A stretch of 64,000 bases of DNA from Nesterenkonia lutea (GTDB taxonomy: Bacteria; Actinomycetota; Actinomycetes; Actinomycetales; Micrococcaceae). Made by a program: the position numbers and the translations under genes. Shown here piece by piece: positions 23,707-30,652 of this stretch (position 1 is the stretch's first letter; every line of letters begins with the position of its first letter). Below the pieces are notes generated by a model. That model was not told the origin of the DNA. It was given only the letters and a program-made list of their open reading frames with translations, and searched no databases. The DNA lies in NCBI RefSeq assembly GCF_014873955.1, contig NZ_JADBED010000001.1, forward strand, positions 1,240,001 to 1,304,000. The letters are read 5' to 3'.

Positions 23707-24414
23707 ATGCAGACCAAGCAGACTTTCAAGAAGACTCTCGGCGGCGGACTCGCGGTGGCCACTCTGGCAGGCGCAGCCGTCGTCGCTCAGGCTCCTGCAG
23801 CCAGCGCCTCCGGCCAGTGGGACCAGCTCGCGCAGTGCGAGTCCGGCGGCAACTGGTCGATCAACACCGGCAACGGCTACTACGGCGGCCTGCAGTTCTC
23901 CCAGCAGTCCTGGCAGGCAGTGGGCGGCTCCGGTCTCCCCAGCGATGCCAGCAAGTCTGAGCAGATCAGCCGCGCTCACCAGCTCTGGGAGATGCAGGGC
24001 TGGGGCGCATGGCCCTCCTGCTCCTCACAGCTCGGCCTCTCGGGCAACCCGGGCGGCGGCGGATCCCCCGCTCCTGAGCCCGAGCCGCAGCCGGAGCCCG
24101 CTCCGGTCCAGGAAGCGCCCCAGCAGCAGGCCCCTGAGCCAGCACCGGCACCTGAGCCAGCTCCGGCACCGGCCCCCGCCGAGCAGGCCCCGCAGACTCA
24201 GGTCCAGTCGGCCCCGCAGAACGCCGAGCAGCCCAGCACTGACGTGCAGGTCTCGGGCGAGACCTACACCGTCCAGTCCGGCGACTCCCTCACCAGCATC
24301 GCCGCCGCAGTGGGCGTTGACTGGAACGAGCTGTGGAGCGCCAACGCTGATCTGGTCGAAGATCCCAACCTGATCTTCGTCGGCGACCAGCTCAAGCTGC
24401 CCGTGGCCGGCTGA
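23707..24414 (+). CDS. rpf: Resuscitation-promoting factor (Rpf) with LysM domain, secreted
   Basis: 235 residues. A Sec signal peptide (basic KQTFKK, then a Gly/Ala/Val core) should be cut after residue 34 (SASA-SGQW region). The Rpf lysozyme-like domain follows (QWDQLAQCESGGNWSINTGNGYYGGLQFSQQSW, catalytic Glu45), ending near WPSCSSQ. A ~90-residue Pro/Glu/Ala/Gln linker leads to a C-terminal LysM peptidoglycan-binding domain (YTVQSGDSLTSIAAAVGVDWNELWSANADLV). It cleaves peptidoglycan and supports growth resumption in Actinobacteria. ATG at 23707 starts the signal peptide. The gene stands alone, with a structured leader before it and a strong terminator after it. Confidence 0.95.
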   Translation: MQTKQTFKKTLGGGLAVATLAGAAVVAQAPAASASGQWDQLAQCESGGNWSINTGNGYYGGLQFSQQSWQAVGGSGLPSDASKSEQISRAHQLWEMQGWGAWPSCSSQLGLSGNPGGGGSPAPEPEPQPEPAPVQEAPQQQAPEPAPAPEPAPAPAPAEQAPQTQVQSAPQNAEQPSTDVQVSGETYTVQSGDSLTSIAAAVGVDWNELWSANADLVEDPNLIFVGDQLKLPVAG

Positions 24415-24442
24415 TCCAGCACCAGCTTCACATAGCACGAGC

Positions 24443-24480
24443 CCTCAGGGGGCGTCAGCGGATGCTGACGCCCCCTGAGG
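24443..24480 (+). terminator. Strong rpf terminator hairpin
   Basis: A perfect 17-bp inverted repeat (24443-24459 with 24464-24480) with a GGAT loop, 29 bases after the rpf stop. It has no long T-tract, as usual in high-GC Actinobacteria. Confidence 0.88.
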
Positions 24481-24745
24481 CGTCTTGTGGACGTATGGCG
24501 AGCCAAGGCCAGGCTGCTGACCAACGGCACAGGACCTCAACGTCGGGCCAGCCCGCGCCTCGACGGAGCCCATCACCCCTGCCCGGATCACGCTCGGCTC
24601 AGGGTGCACCAGCAGCACGAAGAGCACCAGTCCGATCAGCGCCACCGGCACCGCCGACCGCCGAGACAGGCGAAGCAGCCGCACCAGGCCCATCAGGGGC
24701 GCAGAACATCCGACAGCGTGCAGGGACGTGGTTTCGTCTGGGGTT
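24481..24745. other. Gene-free stretch holding the displaced comEC fragment
   Basis: Apart from the comEC-like piece (24561-24696) no gene or regulatory site is recognisable. The sequences on both sides of that piece match nothing else in the window that I could find by eye. Confidence 0.5.
24561..24696 (-). pseudogene. Displaced fragment of comEC
   Basis: These 136 bases match 32104-32239 inside comEC with five mismatches by my alignment. They encode, on the minus strand, the same stretch LMGLVRLLR...VIRAGVMGS (comEC residues ~274-319). Similarity stops abruptly on both sides. No start or stop fits a functional product. It lies in the same orientation as comEC, about 7.5 kb away. Confidence 0.85.
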
Positions 24746-25186
24746 TCATTGACCGCGCTCTTCGCTGATGGAGTTCGCTCCGTCGATGGTGATGAGCTGA
24801 CCGGTGATATGGGACGCACCTTCCCCGGCGAGGAAGCCAATCACGTAGGCCACCTCATCCGCGTTGCCGGAACGGCCGACGGGTGTGGCGGCTCCCATCC
24901 GGCGTTCGTGAGCAGACGCAGAGGCCGTGTCAATCCAACCCGGAGCGACAGCGTTCACCGAGATGCCGGCATCTGCTGTATCGATGGCCGTCGCTCGCGT
25001 TAGTCCGACCATGCCAGCTTTCGCTGCGTGGTAGGCGACGTCCCCGCCGTAGGCGACGACGGGCCCTGACACCGATGACACATTGACTATGCGACCGTAG
25101 CCGGCGGCTCGCATCAGGGGCGTGACGGAGTTGCTCAGAAGGGAGGTGACGAAGGACGTGAAATAGAAGAAGGAGGTTCTTTTCAT
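24746..25186 (-). pseudogene. Truncated short-chain dehydrogenase (N-terminal half missing)
   Basis: About 146 residues equal to the C-terminal half of a classical SDR: MRAAGYGRIVNVSSVSG (catalytic Ser), YHAAKAGMVGLTRA (YxxxK), SVNAVAPGWIDT, and the final ITGQLITIDGA. The Rossmann TGxxxGIG motif and roughly 85 N-terminal residues are absent, and the preceding ~80 bases hold no such code. An ATG at 25186 exists (GTG at 25192), but a protein without the NAD-binding half should be inactive as an oxidoreductase. FabG-like reductases are the nearest intact relatives. Confidence 0.8.
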
Positions 25187-25274
25187 GCCCACAGTGAAGG
25201 CTATGACGTCGCGTCAGGGTCAGGGTCAAATGCCTCTGCTGCAGCCCTGCCCCGGTCCCTGTCTCAGCCCTGCC

Positions 25275-26009
25275 TCAGCTCTCCTCGAGCGGTTCCATCT
25301 GCTCCTGAACCTCGCGCAGGACGCGACGCTGAACGGGGTGGAGTCTTTGTTCGTTCAACTCATCCATCAGCGCCGTGACCTGGTCATCGAGTGGGGGAAG
25401 GCCGGCGAGACTCTCCTGCACAGGGCGTAGAACGGTGACCATCTCGGTGATCAGAGAGTCGACCTCGGCATCGGCGGTTTGTGCGCCGAGTGCGGCGAAG
25501 CGCGCCGTCAGCGGTGCGATCATTGGAATGTTCAGCGCCGCGAACCCCACGGTGAACACCTCGTGGTCTCCATCGCCCAGGAGGTGTCCCAGCAGGATGA
25601 GCTGTTCGTGTTCGTATCGCGACATCTCGTCGGAGCCAAGCGCCTCGGGAGCCGAGCGCCAGGCCGCGAGCTCGGGTGCGAGATCCAGTGGGGAGCCGCT
25701 GGATCGCAGTTCGGCGATGCGGGCCCGGCGGGCGTTGAGCCGGTCGATCTCGGCGGTGGCCTGCAGGTCAAGCTCCTGGAGCAGGTCCTCTGTGGCGGAG
25801 GTGGTGTCCAGGATGGTGGGGAGATCTGAGAGCGGGACTCCCAGGGCGGTCAGTCGCTTGATGCGCAGGAGCTGGACCAGATGGCTGATGTCATAGCGGC
25901 GGTAGCCGGCGCTGCTGCGTGGGGGCTCGGGCAGCACTCCGACCTGGTGATAGTGGCGCACCGTGCGCACGGTGACTCCAGCGAGCGCGGCGATCTCACT
26001 GCTGAACAT
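25275..26009 (-). CDS. MerR family transcriptional regulator
   Basis: 244 residues. The N-terminal winged helix-turn-helix is [66 protein letters not shown], a canonical MerR opening. A coiled dimerisation helix (LLQELDLQATAEIDRLNARRARIAEL) and a ~130-residue helical effector domain follow. No metal-binding cysteine pattern is seen, so a multidrug or organic-ligand sensor is more likely than a metal sensor. The ATG at 26009 has GAAGGAG eight bases upstream. It is the only intact gene in a zone of three broken genes; a short GGTC-N6-GACC repeat (26052-26065) lies in its upstream region. Confidence 0.9.
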   Translation of the reverse strand: MFSSEIAALAGVTVRTVRHYHQVGVLPEPPRSSAGYRRYDISHLVQLLRIKRLTALGVPLSDLPTILDTTSATEDLLQELDLQATAEIDRLNARRARIAELRSSGSPLDLAPELAAWRSAPEALGSDEMSRYEHEQLILLGHLLGDGDHEVFTVGFAALNIPMIAPLTARFAALGAQTADAEVDSLITEMVTVLRPVQESLAGLPPLDDQVTALMDELNEQRLHPVQRRVLREVQEQMEPLEES

Positions 26010-26286
26010 GATGCGGCTCCTTCAACGTGCCCGGCCAGAATCCACCCTAGTGGTCTTCAACGACCTACCGCAGATCTTAACTTCGTAGGGGATCGCCCCT
26101 CTGGCCACAGCGCCGGGGGCGTTCTTGGGGAGGACGGTGTCACCATCTTTCAGGGTGGTCGTCCTCATGGTGTGCAGCGTACGGCTGCGCTTGCGCGGTC
26201 GTTGCGTATGTCGTCAAAAGACTGCCTCTTCGATGAGCTCGTAGATGCTCGCGCGGTTGAGGTCGGCAGCGTGGAAAACTAGCCCG
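26010..26286. other. Intergenic stretch upstream of merR
   Basis: Holds the merR promoter region with the GGTC-N6-GACC repeat (26052-26065). Next to the broken ABC gene, an open minus-strand frame (~26220-26430) encodes a tail not related to ABC ATPases (DLAATCVRNAAVE, then FHAADLNRASIYELIEEAVF); it could be the 3' end of another lost gene. Confidence 0.4.
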
Positions 26287-26790
26287 TCACCCCTCTCTGG
26301 GGGCTCTACTGCGGCATTCCGCACGCACGTTGCGGCGAGATCTCGCTCCGGCGCAGACATGATGACGAGACCGATCACGGTTGTGTCGGAACCGACCGCG
26401 TTGGGAGAAACCGCCGACGCGCTTCTTTGCCACTGGTCCGAGGCCGGTCAGTTCAATGACCTCGTCCACGCGGCTGTTCGGGATGCCATGGGTGGCTGCC
26501 ATCGCCCGGAGGTGGTTGTAGGCAGAGCGCCTGGTGTGCACTGCCTTCGCGTCCAGGAGTGCGCCCACCTCACGCAGAGGGGCTTTGTGCTGCGCGTAGT
26601 GGCGGCCATTGACCGACACGCGACCCCCGCTTGGGCTGTCCAGGCCCATCATCATGCGCATGGTGGTCGATTTACCTGCACCGTTCGGGCCGAGAAAACC
26701 TGTCACCTTGCCGGGTTGAACTGTGAACGAGACGTCATCTACTGCCGTCTTGGTGCCGTACTTCTTTGAGAGTGATTGAGCTTCAATCAT
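26287..26790 (-). pseudogene. ABC transporter ATPase truncated in the signature region
   Basis: It starts well: ATG at 26790 with GAAGGA upstream, then MIEAQSLSKKYGTKTAVDDVSF, Walker A GFLGPNGAGKSTTMR, and the drug/antibiotic exporter-like segment through KKRVGGFS. There the family sequence ends: the expected SLGMxQRLGIAxALL signature, the Walker B and the rest are missing. The frame runs on with unrelated Arg-rich residues (QRGRFRHNRDRSRHH) to a stop at 26287. The protein cannot hydrolyse ATP normally. The junction at ~26405 looks like a deletion or recombination joining two genes. Confidence 0.85.
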
Positions 26791-26976
26791 GGTGTTTTCC
26801 TTCGTTGCTTGAGTTTTGGTCGTCCAAGAGAATTCAGCCACGGAGGTAGGAGTGCACTGGTGTTCGCCCACCGGACCATCCTGGCGGGGACACCTGCCTC
26901 ATGCATCCCCCTCGGGGCTGACTCGAGCGGATCAAGCCGTCACAGTGACGTCCTCGTCCGTGGACCCAAGTGAGTC

Positions 26977-27699
26977 CTAGTGGCGTGGTTCCCAGCGGAA
27001 GAAGCGCTTGGCCAACAGGACTCCGATCAGCACCCAGGCCAGGGTCGGAGGCAGCAGCAACAGGTTCTCCACCAGGTCGGTGCCGCCGTTCCAGGCATTG
27101 ATGGTCAGCTCCGTCGCGGCACCGCCGGGCAGTGCTCGCTTGAGCATGCCCAGCTCTTCAGTGCCGGTGAACCCGATCCAGAACGCCACCGCTGATGTGC
27201 CCAGCGTGACCGGAAGCGTGGTCACTTGGGCGTGTTCCGGTGAGGTGGTGATCCCGGTGGTGGCCAGCGCCAGTCCAAGCATCATCAGCACCAGGGAGAG
27301 CCCGGAGACGATCAGCAGCGGGATCTCTGCGGGGAGTTCGGTGAGCACTGCCAGCACGGTGAGCACTGCGGTGACCTGGATGATCCCGATCAATGCCGGA
27401 GGCCCGAGGATCCCGGCCAGGGCGGCGGTGTCGCTGACCGCTGTGGAGCGCAGCCGCTTCAAGAACAGCGTCTGCCGGCGGGCAGCCAGGGTGGTCACGG
27501 CCGTGGTGTAGAGGCCCATGCTGATCAGGATCATCATGAAGACCCCGGCGAGGAATCCCATGCCCGTCGGGAGTTGACTGAAGGTCTCGCGCTGGGCGAT
27601 GAACAGCAGGCTCAGGCCTACTGGGATGATGGTGGCGCTGAAGAAGACCATCCGGTTGCGAATGATCTGTTGAAGCTCGCTGCGAGCAATGGTGAGCAT
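26977..27699 (-). CDS. ABC-2 type exporter permease
   Basis: 240 residues with six predicted transmembrane helices: MVFFSATIIPVGLSLLFIA, GFLAGVFMMILISMGLYTTAVTTLAARRQTLFLKRLRSTAVSD (a long loop typical of ABC-2 permeases), LIGIIQVTAVLTVLAVLTEL, IPLLIVSGLSLVLMMLGLALATTGI, VTLGTSAVAFWIGFTG, and a last helix ending RFFRWEPRH. The ATG at 27699 has AAGGA upstream. The matching ATPase is encoded just upstream (27744-28628), and a two-component system lies divergently beyond it. A lipid, peptide or antibiotic substrate is likely; which one cannot be told. Confidence 0.88.
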   Translation of the reverse strand: MLTIARSELQQIIRNRMVFFSATIIPVGLSLLFIAQRETFSQLPTGMGFLAGVFMMILISMGLYTTAVTTLAARRQTLFLKRLRSTAVSDTAALAGILGPPALIGIIQVTAVLTVLAVLTELPAEIPLLIVSGLSLVLMMLGLALATTGITTSPEHAQVTTLPVTLGTSAVAFWIGFTGTEELGMLKRALPGGAATELTINAWNGGTDLVENLLLLPPTLAWVLIGVLLAKRFFRWEPRH

Positions 27700-27743
27700 G
27701 GTGTGGTCCTTATGCTGTGAAGAGATCAGGTGTGGTGTGCGGG

Positions 27744-28628
27744 TCAGTTGCGGGTGATGGAGCGAAAGACGTCATCGAGTCGAGTGGGTCCGGCGTCGAG
27801 GTCGTGCAGCTCGGTGCTGGTCGACTCGGCCCAGGAGAGCAGCGTGTAGAGGTCTTCCTGGAGGCCGTGGGTCTCGATCAGCCGTCTGCCGCTGCCCGAC
27901 AGCGCGCTCTCCAGGGGCAGGGCCGGGGCGTCATCGTTGAGGGTGAAGCTGATGTGCCCGGGCAGGGTCTGGGTCAGCTCGGTGACGGTTCCCTGCATTC
28001 TGAAGGCGCCCTCATGCATCAGACCGATGCGGTCAGCGCGCTGCTGAGCCTCCTCCAGGTAGTGGGTGGTCAGCACGATGGTCGCTCCGTCCTCGCGCAG
28101 CCGGTCCACCACGTCCCAGAGGTCATCGCGGGACGCGACGTCGAGTCCGGTGGTGGGTTCGTCGAGGAAGATCAGCTCCGGTGACCCATAGATGGCGGTG
28201 GCGAAGTCCAGTCGGCGCTTCTCACCCCCGGAGAGCGCGGAGACTCGAGTCTCGGCCTTGTTGGTGAGCCCGACGACGTCGAGCACCCGGTCAGGGTGAT
28301 CCTTCCTTCCGGTCAGACCGCCGATGAGAGTCAGGGTCTCCATGGCGCTCAAGTCGGCGGAGAATCCGCTGTCCTGGAGCATGATGCCCATGCGCGGGCG
28401 GACAGCCTTGCGATCGCGTGGGTCCTCCCCCAAGATGGTCACCTTGCCGGAGGTGGAGGCGCGGTGGCCCTCGATCACCTCCAGCGTGGAGGTCTTTCCC
28501 GCGCCATTGGTGCCGAGCAGGGCGTAGAGCTCTCCTCTTTGGACATCGAAGGTGAGATCTTTGACTGCGTGGAAGTCGTCGTAGTTGACGTTGAGACGTT
28601 CGACGTTGATGACTGTGTCTGAGTTCAT
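27744..28628 (-). CDS. ABC exporter ATP-binding protein
   Basis: 294 residues with Walker A (LLGTNGAGKTST), Q-loop region (GIMLQDSGFS), signature (SALSGGEKRRLDFA), Walker B (LIFLDEPTTGLD) and H-loop (VLTTHYLEEA), followed by a ~70-residue C-terminal extension with alpha/beta character found in drug and lantibiotic-type exporters. It pairs with the permease 44 bases downstream. A divergent DesK-like kinase and regulator adjoin, the usual layout when a two-component system controls an exporter. Confidence 0.93.
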   Translation of the reverse strand: MNSDTVINVERLNVNYDDFHAVKDLTFDVQRGELYALLGTNGAGKTSTLEVIEGHRASTSGKVTILGEDPRDRKAVRPRMGIMLQDSGFSADLSAMETLTLIGGLTGRKDHPDRVLDVVGLTNKAETRVSALSGGEKRRLDFATAIYGSPELIFLDEPTTGLDVASRDDLWDVVDRLREDGATIVLTTHYLEEAQQRADRIGLMHEGAFRMQGTVTELTQTLPGHISFTLNDDAPALPLESALSGSGRRLIETHGLQEDLYTLLSWAESTSTELHDLDAGPTRLDDVFRSITRN

Positions 28629-28776
28629 GCCTCTATTTCACGCCTGAACGGGCTTGCGCGGCAGTCATAGATTGTCACCAGCGGGCATGACGTTTTGTCA
28701 CTTCTGCGGCGTTGAAGGATCCGGGAGGATGAAGGGACATGAAACCACGTGAGACCGTCCTGCGGGGCAAGAGCTG

Positions 28777-29940
28777 ATGTCCTCGACCTCCACCTCTACC
28801 TCGACCTTGAACTCGAACTCGACCTCTATCGCGGCACAGCGGCGCATGCACCGGGCCACGGTGCTCACCACGGTGGTGGCCATCGCACCGGTGGCGCTGG
28901 CCATTGTGGCCATGACCTCCGAGAGCTGGCGGGAGGGCCTCGGTTTCAGTGTGGGCATATTACTGACCTTCTTGGTGCTGCTTGAATTTGAGCCTGCACG
29001 GCATCCGAGGTCCACCGGGCTCGCCGTGGTCTTCTCCTTCCTCGTCTGGATCATCTGTGCCGCACTCGCACTGAACCCGGTGGCGTTCTTCGGCGCGGCG
29101 ATGCTCAGCGGAGTGCTGATCCCCCAGCTGCGACGACGGCCTCTGCTCTGGATCATGTGCCTGGGTCTGGTGATTGCGCTCATCGGCGGGCTGTACTTCC
29201 TGACCGAGCCCCTGACCTGGACCAACCTGGTGCGATACGTGCTGATCCCAGGTGGGCTCAGCGTCTTCGCGGCCGCGGTGATCCTGATGATGCACAGCTA
29301 CTGGAAGATTCTGCGGGACCTCGAGGTTGCCCAGGAGGCCGAGGCCGAACTGGGCATCATGCGCGAGCGGATGCGCTTCGCCAGCGACCTCCACGACATC
29401 CAGGGGCACACCCTGCACGTGGTCAACCTCAAGATCGCACTCGCGGAAGAACTGGTCACGCGGGACCCCGAGCGGGCCATGACCGAACTGCGCGAGGTAT
29501 ACACCCAGGTGGAGGAGACGATCCGAGAGACGAAGAACCTCGCCTACGCCCGGCGCAGGCTCAACCTCCGCGCGGAGCTGGAGAATGCGCGGAACCTCTT
29601 GGAGGCCGCCGGAGTGGCAGTGCGCATCGCCCGACACGGCGAGGTCGCGGACGGCCTCAACGAGCTGCTCGGACAGGTCCTGCGCGAGACGACGACGAAC
29701 ATCCTGCGCCACGCCGACTCAAGCCATGTCACGATCACGATCTCCGAGACCGGGATCGAGATCATCAACGATGGCGCGGGGCCCGGTCCGCTGCCCTCCC
29801 TGAACGGTCTGGAGACCCTGCGTGCACGGGTGGCAAACGAGGGTGGGGCGCTCACCGTGGCGCGGTCCCAGGGAGAATTCCGTACCGCGGTCCAGTTTCC
29901 GCGAGTGAGGGCAGCACCAGAAGAGTCGAGCCGGTCATGA
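28777..29940 (+). CDS. Sensor histidine kinase, DesK-like
   Basis: 387 residues. A Ser/Thr/Asn-rich low-complexity N-terminus (MSSTSTSTSTLNSNSTS) leads to about five to six transmembrane helices (residues ~30-180) without an extracellular domain, so it probably senses membrane state or an intramembrane ligand. The cytosolic core has the acceptor motif FASDLHDIQGHTLHVVNLKIALAEEL with His206, then RETTTNILRHADSSHVTITIS for the N-box. The G-box region is shortened (NDGAGPGPLPSLNGLETLRARV). The regulator's ATG overlaps its stop. It likely controls the divergent ABC exporter. Confidence 0.9.
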   Translation: MSSTSTSTSTLNSNSTSIAAQRRMHRATVLTTVVAIAPVALAIVAMTSESWREGLGFSVGILLTFLVLLEFEPARHPRSTGLAVVFSFLVWIICAALALNPVAFFGAAMLSGVLIPQLRRRPLLWIMCLGLVIALIGGLYFLTEPLTWTNLVRYVLIPGGLSVFAAAVILMMHSYWKILRDLEVAQEAEAELGIMRERMRFASDLHDIQGHTLHVVNLKIALAEELVTRDPERAMTELREVYTQVEETIRETKNLAYARRRLNLRAELENARNLLEAAGVAVRIARHGEVADGLNELLGQVLRETTTNILRHADSSHVTITISETGIEIINDGAGPGPLPSLNGLETLRARVANEGGALTVARSQGEFRTAVQFPRVRAAPEESSRS

Positions 29941-30539
29941 TCAGTGTCGTACTCGTCGATGACGAAGCCCTGCTGCGCTCCGCCCTGGCGTCACTTCTGC
30001 CGCTGAAGGCCGACATCAGGGTCGTGGCCGAAGCCGCGGACGGGGCGTCCGCGGTCGACGTCGTCATGGCACAGCACCCCGACGTGCTGGTCATCGACCT
30101 CGAGATGCCCGGCACTGACGGGCTCACGGCCGTGGAGATGATCCTTCGACGGCGGCCCGAGCAGGTGGTGCTCATGCTCACCCGGCATGCCCGGCCAGGA
30201 GTGCTGCGCCGCGCGCTCAAACTCGGCGTCCGCGGATTCCTCAGCAAATCCGCCCATCCGAGCCTGATCGCTGAGGTGATCGAGACCCTGCACGCCGGCA
30301 GACGCTGGATCGATCCGGACATCTCCGCGCTGGCTGTGGTCGATGATTCCCCGCTGACCGACCGGGAGCTCGATGTACTGCGCGAGACGCTGGAAGGTTA
30401 CTCCGTCGGTGAGATCGCCGGTCGCCTCTACCTGGCCGAAGGAACCGTGCGCAACTACCTCTCCAATGCCATGCACAAGACCCAGACCCGCAATCGCCGC
30501 GAGGCAGCCCGATACGCACGATCCAGAGAATGGCTCTGA
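29937..30539 (+). CDS. Response regulator, NarL/LuxR family (DesR-like)
   Basis: 200 residues starting at the ATGA overlap with the kinase. The receiver domain has DD (8-9), D54 in VLVIDLEMPGTDGLTAVEM, and the switch segment VLMLTRHARPGVLRRALKLGVRGFLSK. The LuxR helix-turn-helix is LTDRELDVLRETLEGYSVGEIAGRLYLAEGTVRNYLSNAMHKTQTRNRREAARYA. It is the transcription factor of the adjacent sensor; the ABC exporter genes starting 149 bases from the kinase in the other direction are the likely target. It converges on comEC with a 113-bp gap, in which I see nothing. Confidence 0.92.
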   Translation: MISVVLVDDEALLRSALASLLPLKADIRVVAEAADGASAVDVVMAQHPDVLVIDLEMPGTDGLTAVEMILRRRPEQVVLMLTRHARPGVLRRALKLGVRGFLSKSAHPSLIAEVIETLHAGRRWIDPDISALAVVDDSPLTDRELDVLRETLEGYSVGEIAGRLYLAEGTVRNYLSNAMHKTQTRNRREAARYARSREWL

Positions 30540-30652
30540 TGGTGGATGCTGACATCGGGCGCTGGCTGGGTCGATTGGTGGAACATCCATCGCCTTCACG
30601 GGCCCGGAGACTGCATCAGGTGACTCCATCGCGACGACTGAGGCGGGCTTCG

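Noticed and set aside
23491..23979. Minus-strand frame across the rpf leader and signal peptide
   Set aside because: No motif, and it overlaps the rpf signal peptide and catalytic domain, which are well supported.
25186..25192. Possibility that the 146-residue SDR is a complete small enzyme
   Set aside because: It lacks the whole NAD(P)-binding half that all SDRs need, and the flanking genes are also broken.
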